Below are positions 6,917 to 16,174 of a stretch of DNA of 50,831 nt, piece after piece; within the stretch, counting starts at the first letter, position 1, and each line of letters opens with the position of its first letter. The stretch covers positions 1 to 50,831 of the forward strand of contig NZ_SDIF01000046.1 in the NCBI RefSeq assembly GCF_004122735.1, read 5' to 3'. The notes beneath the pieces were generated by a model. The model did not search any database. It had not been told where the DNA came from and saw nothing but the letters and a program-made list of their open reading frames with translations. Position numbers and translations under genes: made by a program. The DNA comes from Streptomyces sioyaensis. GTDB taxonomy: Bacteria > Actinomycetota > Actinomycetes > Streptomycetales > Streptomycetaceae.

Positions 6917-7504
6917 ATGTCGGACGCGGATCCGTGGCTGGTCGTCGGGCTGGGTAATCCGGGCCCGGAGTATGCGGGAAATCGCCACAACGTGGGGTTC
7001 ATGGTGGCGGATTTGCTGGCGGAGCGGATGGGGGGCCGTTTCAAGGCGCACAAGTCGCGGGCGCAGGTGGTGGAGGGCCGCTGCGGTGCGCCGGGGCCGG
7101 GAAGCCGGCGGGTGGTGGTGGCGAAGCCGTCGTCGTACATGAATGTGTCGGGCGGGCCGACCACCGCGCTCCGGGATTTCTACAAGGTGCCGGTCGCCAA
7201 CATCATTGCCATTCATGATGAGTTGGACATCGATTACGGTGCGCTGCGGCTGAAGTTCGGCGGCGGTGACAACGGCCACAACGGTCTGAAGTCGATCACG
7301 AAATCCCTGGGTGCGGAGTATCACCGGGTGCGGTTCGGGATCGGGCGTCCGCCGGGCCGTATGCAGGTGGCGGATTTCGTGCTGAAGGACTTTTCCTCGG
7401 CGGAACGGCGCGAATTGGATTACTTCGTGGACCGCGCCGCGGATGCGGTGGAAACGTTGATCGTGGACGGTCTGGAACGGGCGCAGAGTACGTACAACTC
7501 CTGA
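6917..7504 (+). CDS. pth: peptidyl-tRNA hydrolase
   Basis: 195 aa. Releases peptides from stalled peptidyl-tRNA so the tRNA can be reused. Family signatures are VVGLGNPGPEYAGNRHNVGF (N10-type Asn and catalytic His in RHNVG), KPSSYMNVSGG and the HDELDIDYG / GGGDNGHNGLKS segment with catalytic Asp. ATG 6917 gives this canonical start, with GGGAG at 6904-6908; longer upstream reading is not conserved-looking. It follows the rplY terminator closely, so it probably has its own promoter in the 60-bp gap. Confidence 0.95.
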   Translation: MSDADPWLVVGLGNPGPEYAGNRHNVGFMVADLLAERMGGRFKAHKSRAQVVEGRCGAPGPGSRRVVVAKPSSYMNVSGGPTTALRDFYKVPVANIIAIHDELDIDYGALRLKFGGGDNGHNGLKSITKSLGAEYHRVRFGIGRPPGRMQVADFVLKDFSSAERRELDYFVDRAADAVETLIVDGLERAQSTYNS

Positions 7505-7584
7505 ATGGGACAGCGGGGGTCAGGCGCTGACGAACCGTTGTCGGAGGTTGACCGGGCGCTGGTCCATGGCCAAGGATCGCCGCC

Positions 7585-8109
7585 ATGCCCAGAAGCAGTA
7601 CGCGCACCCCTTCGGTCAGACGCAGTCGTAGCCGCCGGGTCGGTGAGAGCGCCTATGGGGCGCTGCTCGTCGTCAGGATCGGCGTGATGGGTCTGCTCGC
7701 CTTGCTGCTGCTGGTGGCGGGGGCGTGGACGTCATGGCACACGGCGCAGTACGCGATGCTCGTCAAGGCGCGGGAGCGCGGGACGATGACGGTCTCGGCG
7801 TGCGCGGGTGAGCGGTGCACGGGGCCGTACCGGCCGACGGGCGGTGACGGCACACAGCGGGCGAAGGTGTCGATCGCGCAGGCGGCCGCGCCCGACAAAG
7901 GCGAGCAGGTCGAGGTGACCGTCGAGCCGGGGACGACACATGCGGTGCGGACCGGGCCGGCCGGGATCCTGCACGCCTGGGTGCCGTTCGCGGGGGCGCT
8001 GCTGCTGGCGGCGCTGGTGGTGGCCGGAGGCATGCGGCTGCGGCGTACGGCGTGGGTGATGGGGCTGCTGGGGGCGGTGTTGCTGGGCGCGGCCTTCGCG
8101 GCGATGTAG
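7585..8109 (+). CDS. membrane protein of unknown function
   Basis: 174 aa. A basic N-terminus (RRSRSRR) precedes a first transmembrane segment at about residues 29-48, then an extracytoplasmic region of ~80 residues with two Cys (SACAGERC), which may form a disulfide, and two C-terminal hydrophobic helices (about 127-148 and 152-172). I do not recognise a family. AAGGA at 7571-7575 supports ATG 7585. It sits between pth and a terminator shared with convergent ppc, a position I recall being occupied by a similar protein in other streptomycetes. Confidence 0.7.
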   Translation: MPRSSTRTPSVRRSRSRRVGESAYGALLVVRIGVMGLLALLLLVAGAWTSWHTAQYAMLVKARERGTMTVSACAGERCTGPYRPTGGDGTQRAKVSIAQAAAPDKGEQVEVTVEPGTTHAVRTGPAGILHAWVPFAGALLLAALVVAGGMRLRRTAWVMGLLGAVLLGAAFAAM

Positions 8110-8125
8110 GGCAGGGGCAGATACG

Positions 8126-8165
8126 ACGGCGGCCCGTCCTCTCCGGTGAGAGGACGGGCCGCCGT
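8126..8165. terminator. bidirectional terminator between membrane protein gene and ppc
   Basis: A perfect 18-bp stem (8126-8143 with 8148-8165) around the tetraloop CGGT, located between two convergent genes that stop at 8109 (+) and 8185 (-). Confidence 0.85.
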
Positions 8166-8184
8166 GGTGTACCGGGCCGCCGGG

Positions 8185-10950
<2,766 letters not shown>

Positions 10951-11250
10951 GGGTGCGGCTCCTTGCAGCGATCAGGGACGTCGCGCCGCGGCTCTGGCAT
11001 GAGGGGTGGCGGGCGACGAATGGGCTGGTCTGATGCGGGCGTGCGCGGACCACGCTGTCCGACGTCCCCAGGATAGGTCTGCCCAGCCACGGAGAATCAC
11101 ACCGTCCGCTTAGTGGGCATCTGCCGCGGCACCGGCAGGTGTGGCGCCTGTCACGGCCTTGCCCGTGACGGTCTCACTGCCATACTTACGAAACCGTAGG
11201 TTACGGTCCCGTAGCCGTAGCCGTGCCCCCGAGCCCCGACGAGGGACACC
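10951..11250. other. divergent intergenic region ppc / desaturase
   Basis: Carries the 5' leaders of both genes. The only structured element I see is the palindromic operator at 11187-11213 near the desaturase start. The ppc side shows its SD but no recognisable promoter. Confidence 0.4.
11187..11213. promoter_or_regulatory. 27-bp palindromic operator upstream of the desaturase-TetR operon
   Basis: Two inverted half-sites, TACGnnACCGTA (11187-11198) and TACGGTnnCGTA (11202-11213), are perfect complements outside the two variable bases, around a 3-bp centre. The site ends 37 bp before the desaturase start. Long symmetrical sites of this composition are typical of TetR-family regulators of fatty-acid desaturases (DesT-like); the TetR gene is the next gene of the operon. 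Confidence 0.65.
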
Positions 11251-12255
11251 ATGACCGCTGGTCCTGAAGCCGTAGAAGATGCCCCGATTCCTGCCGATTC
11301 ATCCATCGCCGGTGCCGGCGTGCCGTCCGCGACGCTGGGCGGCGAGCAGCGCCGATCGCTCGAACAGATCGCCTTGCTGCTCTTCATCACCGTCCCGTTC
11401 GTGGCACTGCTCGCCGCGGTGCCGCTGGCCTGGGGCTGGGGTGTGAGCTGGCTGGACCTGGCGCTGATGACAGCGATGTACTACATCGGCTGCCACGGCA
11501 TCACGATCGGCTACCACCGCTACTTCACCCATGGTGCGTTCAAGGCGAAGCGCCCGCTGCGGATCGCGCTCGCGATCATGGGGTCGCTGGCCGTGGAGGG
11601 GCCGCTGGTGCGCTGGGTGGCCGACCACCGCAAGCACCACAAGTTCTCCGACGCGGAGGGCGACCCGCACTCCCCGTGGCGCTTCGGCGAGACGGTGCCC
11701 GCCCTGATGAAGGGGCTGTGGTGGGCGCACATCGGCTGGATGTTCGACGAGGAGCAGACCTCGCAGCAGAAGTACGCGCCGGACCTGGTCAAGGACGAGG
11801 CGATGCGTACGGTCTCCCGCCAGTTCGTCCTGTGGACGGCGGTGTCGCTGCTGATCCCGCCGCTGGTCGGCGGCCTGGTCACCTGGTCCTGGCAGGGTGC
11901 GCTGACCGCGTTCTTCTGGGGTTCCCTGGTCCGGGTCGCGCTGCTGCATCACGTCACGTGGTCGATCAACTCCATCTGCCACGCGGTCGGCAAGCGCCCC
12001 TTCAAGTCCCGCGACCGCTCGGGGAACGTCTGGTGGCTGGCCGTCCTGTCCTGCGGTGAGTCCTGGCACAACCTGCACCACGCGGACCCGACCTGCGCCC
12101 GGCACGGCGTGCTGAAGGGGCAGCTGGATTCCAGCGCCCGGCTGATCCGTTGGTTCGAGAAGGCGGGCTGGGCGTACGACGTGCGCTGGCCGGACACCTC
12201 CCGGCTGGCGGCCCGCCGCGCGGCGGTGACCGCCGGGGGTACCTCTCAGCGGTAA
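11251..12255 (+). CDS. fatty acyl-CoA desaturase (membrane di-iron)
   Basis: 334 aa. Introduces a double bond (probably delta-9) into membrane fatty acyl chains. The three histidine boxes of the stearoyl-CoA desaturase family are intact: HRYFTH (89-94), HRKHH (126-130) and HNLHH (273-277). Hydrophobic pairs lie at about 40-83 and 192-235. The first ~35 residues are a polar extension. Start ATG 11251 follows GAGGGACACC. The TetR gene begins 22 bp downstream and the palindrome upstream suggests feedback control by acyl chains. Electron donors (ferredoxin/reductase) are not in the window. Confidence 0.92.
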   Translation: MTAGPEAVEDAPIPADSSIAGAGVPSATLGGEQRRSLEQIALLLFITVPFVALLAAVPLAWGWGVSWLDLALMTAMYYIGCHGITIGYHRYFTHGAFKAKRPLRIALAIMGSLAVEGPLVRWVADHRKHHKFSDAEGDPHSPWRFGETVPALMKGLWWAHIGWMFDEEQTSQQKYAPDLVKDEAMRTVSRQFVLWTAVSLLIPPLVGGLVTWSWQGALTAFFWGSLVRVALLHHVTWSINSICHAVGKRPFKSRDRSGNVWWLAVLSCGESWHNLHHADPTCARHGVLKGQLDSSARLIRWFEKAGWAYDVRWPDTSRLAARRAAVTAGGTSQR

Positions 12256-12277
12256 CCAGGGAAGGCATGATTGACGG

Positions 12278-12964
12278 GTGGCGATCGACAACAGCAGCGC
12301 GAGCAACAGCAAGGGCAAGCCGTCCCCGGCTCCGGGGGCCCGGCGGACCCGCAGGGTCCGGATGACCGGTGCGGAGCGCCGGGAGCAGCTGCTGGACATC
12401 GGTCGCACGCTCTTCGCCGAGCGGGGCTACGAGGGCACGTCGGTGGAGGAGATCGCGGCGAAGGCCGGGGTCTCCAAGCCGGTGGTCTACGAGCACTTCG
12501 GCGGCAAGGAGGGCCTGTACGCGGTCGTCGTGGACCGCGAGATGCGGCAGCTGCTGGACATGGTGACCGGCGCACTGACCGCCGGCCACCCCCGCGAACT
12601 CCTCGAACAGGCGGCCTTCGCGCTGCTCGACTACATCGAGACCTTCACCGACGGTTTCCGCATCCTCGTCCGGGATTCCCCCGTGGCCCAGTCGACGGGC
12701 ACCTTCGCCTCCCTGATCAGCGATATCGCCACCCAGGTCGAGGACATCCTGGGCCTGGAGTTCAAGGCCCGCGGCTTCGACCCCAAGCTGGCGCCGCTGT
12801 ACGCGCAGGCCCTCGTCGGCATGGTCGCCCTGACCGGCCAGTGGTGGGTGGACACCCGCAAGCCGAAGAAGGCCGAGGTGGCGGCCCATCTGGTGAATCT
12901 GGCCTGGCACGGCCTGGGCAATCTGGAGGCCCGGCCGCGGTTGATAGGGCATCGCAAGAACTGA
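12278..12964 (+). CDS. TetR-family regulator, probable desaturase repressor
   Basis: 228 aa. A basic, Ser/Pro-rich N-terminal arm (1-30) precedes the TetR helix-turn-helix (about 33-80): REQLLDIGRTLFAERGYEGTSVEEIAAKAGVSKPVVYEHF. The C-terminal ligand-binding half is helical and hydrophobic. GTG 12278 is 22 bp after the desaturase stop, with GGAAGG upstream, so the two form an operon. By analogy with DesT-type pairs it likely senses acyl-CoA and binds the palindrome at 11187-11213; this is inference from context. Confidence 0.88.
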   Translation: MAIDNSSASNSKGKPSPAPGARRTRRVRMTGAERREQLLDIGRTLFAERGYEGTSVEEIAAKAGVSKPVVYEHFGGKEGLYAVVVDREMRQLLDMVTGALTAGHPRELLEQAAFALLDYIETFTDGFRILVRDSPVAQSTGTFASLISDIATQVEDILGLEFKARGFDPKLAPLYAQALVGMVALTGQWWVDTRKPKKAEVAAHLVNLAWHGLGNLEARPRLIGHRKN

Positions 12965-12992
12965 GGACCGGCGTCGGGCCTGGCCTGCCGGG

Positions 12993-13364
12993 TCAGGCCT
13001 GCGGCTCCAGGAACTCCAGCCGGTTGCCGGCCGGGTCGACGGAGTAGAAGCGGCGGTGGCCCGGGAGGTCGCCGTCCCAGGTGACGGCGGCCCCGGCGGC
13101 GGTCAGGCGGGCGGCGAAGGCGTCGATGCCCTGGACGCGGATGCCGGGGTGGGCCTTGCGGGCGGGGCGGAAGTCCGGCTCGATGCCCAGGTGCAGCCGG
13201 GCCGTGCCGGCCTCGAACCACCACCCACCACGTGCCGCGAGCGCCGCCGGTTTGGGGACCTCGGTCATGCCGAGGAGGTCCGCGTAATAGGTCCGCAGGG
13301 CGTCTTCGATGCCGGGTGGGGCGGCGAGCTGGATGTGGTCGAGGCCGGTGATCACGGGCGTCAC
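12993..13364 (-). CDS. VOC-superfamily (glyoxalase/bleomycin-resistance fold) protein
   Basis: 123 aa. Two beta-alpha-beta-beta-beta modules of the vicinal-oxygen-chelate fold: GLDHIQLAAP with the usual metal-ligand His near the N-terminus, WWFEAGTARLHLGIE, then RVQGIDAFAARLTAAGAAV and FYSVDPAGNRLEFLEP with the C-terminal Glu ligand. Substrate unknown; many such proteins are dioxygenases, lyases or drug-binding proteins. GTG 13364 has only a weak SD, and a GTG nine bases downstream is possible. It is convergent with tetR. Confidence 0.75.
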   Translation of the reverse strand: MTPVITGLDHIQLAAPPGIEDALRTYYADLLGMTEVPKPAALAARGGWWFEAGTARLHLGIEPDFRPARKAHPGIRVQGIDAFAARLTAAGAAVTWDGDLPGHRRFYSVDPAGNRLEFLEPQA

Positions 13365-13392
13365 CTCGGGGGGAGAGAAGGGTCGGCGGGCG

Positions 13393-14217
13393 TCAGCCGT
13401 CAGCCGGTTTGCGGGCCACGGCGAAGATGCGGCGGAAGGGGAAGACGGTGCCGTGGGCGCCGGTGGGGTAGGCCTTGCGCAGGGCGTCGCGGTATTCGGC
13501 GAGGAAGGCCTCGCGGGTGTCCGGATCGTTCTCCAGCGCGGTCAGCACGGGGCGCAGCGCGGTGCCCTTGACCCAGTCGAGGATCGGGTCCTCGCCCTCC
13601 AGGAGCTGGACGTAGGTGGTCTCCCACACGTCGGTGGCGCAGCCGAGGTCGGCGAGGCGCTCCAGGTAGTCGGCTGGTTCGAGGATGTGCACGAAGCGAC
13701 GGCCGTGGGTGGTGAGCCGCTCGCGCCACTGCGGGGAGTCGCACAGCTCGCCGAGGAGGGCGTGGCTGGGCGAGGTGAAATTGCCGGGGACCTGGAAGGC
13801 GAACGTGCCGCCGGGCGCGAGCGCGTCGATCCAGCGGGCGAAGGAATCGGGGTGGTTGGGGACCCACTGCAGTGCCGCGTTGGAGACGATCAGGTCGTAG
13901 GTCTCCTCGGGCGCCCAGTCGGTGGCGTCGGCGGGGGCGAAGTCGAGGTGGCCGCCGCCCGGGGTGGGGCCGGCGTGGGCCTCGGCCTCCTTGAGCATCT
14001 CCGGGGAGTTGTCGTATCCGGTGATGTGCGCGTCCGGCCAGCGGGCGGTGAGCAGGGTGGTGACGTTTCCCGGGCCGCAGCCGAGGTCGGCGATGCGGGC
14101 GGGGCGGTCGGGGCGGGGCAGCTCCGATATCCGGGCGAGGAGGTCGAGGAAGGGGCGGGTCCGGTGCCCGGAGTGGCGGAGATACTGCTGCGGATCCCAG
14201 GTTGGTGCGTCGTGCAT
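13393..14217 (-). CDS. tam: trans-aconitate 2-methyltransferase
   Basis: 274 aa. SAM-dependent methyltransferase that esterifies trans-aconitate, an inhibitor of aconitase formed from cis-aconitate. The motif I glycine loop IADLGCGPGNVT is at about residues 42-53; SNAALQWVPNH and the QVPGNF segment are characteristic of Tam. ATG 14217 with AAAGGGG upstream is chosen over a longer reading. The gene is divergent from a MarR-type gene with a palindromic operator between them, the arrangement described for tam/tamR in S. coelicolor. Confidence 0.88.
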   Translation of the reverse strand: MHDAPTWDPQQYLRHSGHRTRPFLDLLARISELPRPDRPARIADLGCGPGNVTTLLTARWPDAHITGYDNSPEMLKEAEAHAGPTPGGGHLDFAPADATDWAPEETYDLIVSNAALQWVPNHPDSFARWIDALAPGGTFAFQVPGNFTSPSHALLGELCDSPQWRERLTTHGRRFVHILEPADYLERLADLGCATDVWETTYVQLLEGEDPILDWVKGTALRPVLTALENDPDTREAFLAEYRDALRKAYPTGAHGTVFPFRRIFAVARKPADG

Positions 14218-14332
14218 GGTCGAAACCCCTTTACTGGTGCAGGGCAGGCACAAAGCTGACACGGTCTGGTTCGGGCCGTCTCGGCCGGAAACCGAGTCCC
14301 CGCCGACGATGCCCATAGTCCAGCGAAATATA

Positions 14333-14361
14333 TCTCGACGTCAAGAGACTTCATGTCGACA
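14333..14361. promoter_or_regulatory. MarR/TamR-type operator in the tam-tamR gap
   Basis: TCTCGACGTCAAGA (14333-14346) is a near-perfect palindrome centred on GACGTC, resembling the TCTTGA-n2-TCAAGA sites of PecS/TamR-like MarR proteins. A second palindrome TGTCGACA (14354-14361) follows. Both lie just upstream of the tamR -10 region TACACT (14369-14374), so binding would block tamR and, by position, tam. Confidence 0.65.
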
Positions 14362-14381
14362 GACCCTCTACACTGATCGTC

Positions 14382-14879
14382 ATGGAGGACGAGGTCGACC
14401 GACTGGTGGCAGCATGGCGCCGTGAGCGCCCGGACCTCGACGTGGAGCCGCTTGAGGTCCTCAGCCGCGTCTCCAGGCTCGCCAGGCACCTCGACCGGGC
14501 TCGCCGGATCGCCTTTGCCGAGGTCGGCCTGGAGCCCTGGGAATTCGACGTACTCACCGCGCTGCGGCGCGCCGGTGCCCCCTATCAGCTCTCCCCCGGG
14601 GCGCTGTTGACGCAGACCCTGGTCACGTCGGGGACGATGACCAACCGCATCGACCGGCTCGCCAAGAAGGACCTCGTCGAGCGGCTGCCCGACCCCAGCG
14701 ACCGGCGCGGAGTGCTGGTCAGACTGACCGCGGCGGGCCGCGACAAGGCCGACCGGTCGCTGGCCGGACTGCTGATCCAGGAGCGCGCCATCCTCGCCGA
14801 ACTCTCCCGCGAGCAGCGCGGCGAACTGGCCGGACTACTGCGGCGGTTGACCGGCCCGTTCGACAACATCCCCGGCTAA
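14382..14879 (+). CDS. tamR: MarR-family regulator (TamR)
   Basis: 165 aa. Winged-helix MarR protein with an N-terminal helix extension (EDEVDRLVAAWRRERPDLD), as in the UrtR/PecS/TamR subgroup, then EFDVLTALRRAGAPYQLSPGALL, SGTMTNRIDRLAKKDLVER and the wing DPSDRRGVLVRLT. TamR of S. coelicolor derepresses tam and TCA-cycle genes on binding trans-aconitate or citrate. No SD precedes ATG 14382, and TACACT at 14369-14374 would place the start of transcription at about the ATG, so the mRNA may be leaderless. Its last codons form the first unit of a 41-bp tandem repeat. Confidence 0.85.
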   Translation: MEDEVDRLVAAWRRERPDLDVEPLEVLSRVSRLARHLDRARRIAFAEVGLEPWEFDVLTALRRAGAPYQLSPGALLTQTLVTSGTMTNRIDRLAKKDLVERLPDPSDRRGVLVRLTAAGRDKADRSLAGLLIQERAILAELSREQRGELAGLLRRLTGPFDNIPG

Positions 14880-15011
14880 CCGGCCAGCGGTCCGGTCCGT
14901 TCGACAACATCCCCGGCTAACCGGCCAGCGGTCCGGTCCGTTCGACAACCTTCCCGGCCAGCCGGCCAACCCCCCGGTCCGTTCGACGACATTCCCGGCC
15001 GGCCGACCGAT
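14851..15011. repeat. 41-bp tandem repeat covering the end of tamR
   Basis: Units 14851-14891 and 14892-14932 differ at one base; 14933-14973 and 14974-15011 (partial) are more diverged. Each begins CCGGTCCGTTCGACAAC or close to it. Unit 1 contains the tamR codons FDNIPG and its stop, so the array is a tandem duplication of the gene end. The rest of the gap to 15328 (about 317 bp) holds only a 13-bp palindrome at 15227-15239. Confidence 0.85.
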
Positions 15012-15226
15012 CCGTTCGCCGCATCTCCCGGCGACATCCGGCACATTCCGGGCCGAGCGGGCGGCATTCCCCCTCCCCCCCATGGCCGGTTTCTTTCGCG
15101 GACGGGCGAGAGGCGGTGACTCCCGGCCAGGCGCGCGGGCGCTGTCGACGCGGCGGCGGAGCCGCCCGGCGGGCACCCGCGGAAGCGGCTCGATACGGGC
15201 GCACGACGGGTTGGCACGCGCGTATA

Positions 15227-15239
15227 TGACGATGCGTCA
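15227..15239. promoter_or_regulatory. 13-bp palindrome upstream of SDR/beta-galactosidase
   Basis: TGACG-ATG-CGTCA, a perfect inverted repeat with a 3-bp centre, 90 bp before the SDR start and next to the A/T-rich GTATAT. A candidate operator for the SDR-galactosidase unit; the regulator is unknown. Confidence 0.3.
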
Positions 15240-15328
15240 GCACTTCGCGTGCGCCCCCTGATTCTGTGCGCGCCCCCTCGCGCCACGTCCCCTTGCCCGC
15301 CGCTCGGCCCGTGGGCTTGGATCGCGCC

Positions 15329-16123
15329 ATGAGCCAGCAGCGCGCACCGCATCCGTCGAACGGCCCGTACGGCAAGCGGTTCGAGGGCCGTACGGTCCTG
15401 GTGACCGGCGCCGCCGCCGGGATCGGGGCGGCCACCGCCGACCGGCTGGCGGCCGAGGGCGCCGGCGTCCTGCTGCTGGACATCGACGACGCCCGCGGCG
15501 AGCACACCGCCCGCCGCATCCGGGCGGCCGGCGGCCATGCCTCGTACGAGCACTGCGATGTGGCGGTCGAGGACGACTGGCGGCGGGCCGTCGAGGCGGC
15601 CCGGCGGCGCTACGGCCCGGTGGACGGGCTGGTCAGCAACGCCTTTCTGCCGTATGTGGCGACCGTCGGCGACACCCCGCTCCCCGACTGGGAACGGCAG
15701 CTCGCGGTCAATCTCACCGGCTCGTTCCTCGGGGTGCGCGCCGCCCTGGACGATCTGCGGGCGCGCGGCGGCGCGGTGGTGCTGACCTCGTCCGTGCACG
15801 CGCTGATCGGGCTCCCGGGGCGGCCCGCGTACGCCGCGGCCAAGGCCGGGCTGACCGGTCTCGGGCGGCAGCTGGCCGTCGAATACGGGCCCGCGATGCG
15901 GGTCAACTGCGTGCTGCCGGGCCCCGTACTGACCGCGGCCTGGGACGGTATCGACGAGGAGGACCGGCAGGCCAGCGCCGCGCAGACGGCGGCCCGGCGG
16001 CTGGGGCGGCCGGAGGAGGTCGCCGCCGCCATCGCCTTCCTGCTCTCCCCCGAGGCGTCCTTCGTCACCGGCGCGAGCCTCGTCGTCGACGGCGGCTGGA
16101 GCGTGTACAAGAACTCTTCTTGA
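15329..16123 (+). CDS. short-chain dehydrogenase/reductase
   Basis: 264 aa. Classical SDR. NAD(P)-binding TGAAAGIG is at residues 26-33, an acidic LLDIDDARG after beta-2 favours NAD(H), then the structural Asn segment (VSNAFLP instead of NNAG), catalytic Ser in VLTSSVHALIG, YAAAK, and a C-terminal FVTGASLVVDGGW. The NNAG to SNAF change is unusual but does not remove the catalytic triad. ATG 15329 is chosen; an upstream GTG (15266) would add a Pro/Arg-rich stretch. Only a weak SD is present. The GH42 gene follows after 51 bp, so a sugar or sugar-alcohol oxidation role is possible but unproven. Confidence 0.82.
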   Translation: MSQQRAPHPSNGPYGKRFEGRTVLVTGAAAGIGAATADRLAAEGAGVLLLDIDDARGEHTARRIRAAGGHASYEHCDVAVEDDWRRAVEAARRRYGPVDGLVSNAFLPYVATVGDTPLPDWERQLAVNLTGSFLGVRAALDDLRARGGAVVLTSSVHALIGLPGRPAYAAAKAGLTGLGRQLAVEYGPAMRVNCVLPGPVLTAAWDGIDEEDRQASAAQTAARRLGRPEEVAAAIAFLLSPEASFVTGASLVVDGGWSVYKNSS

Positions 16124-16174
16124 ACCGGGCGGCGGGGCCGCGCGCCCCGCCCGAGCTTCGACGCAGGAGGTCCG

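Noticed and set aside
12976..12999. Possible terminator between tetR and the VOC gene (GGCCTG/CAGGCC)
   Set aside because: Only 6 bp, and it overlaps the VOC stop codon; too weak to call.
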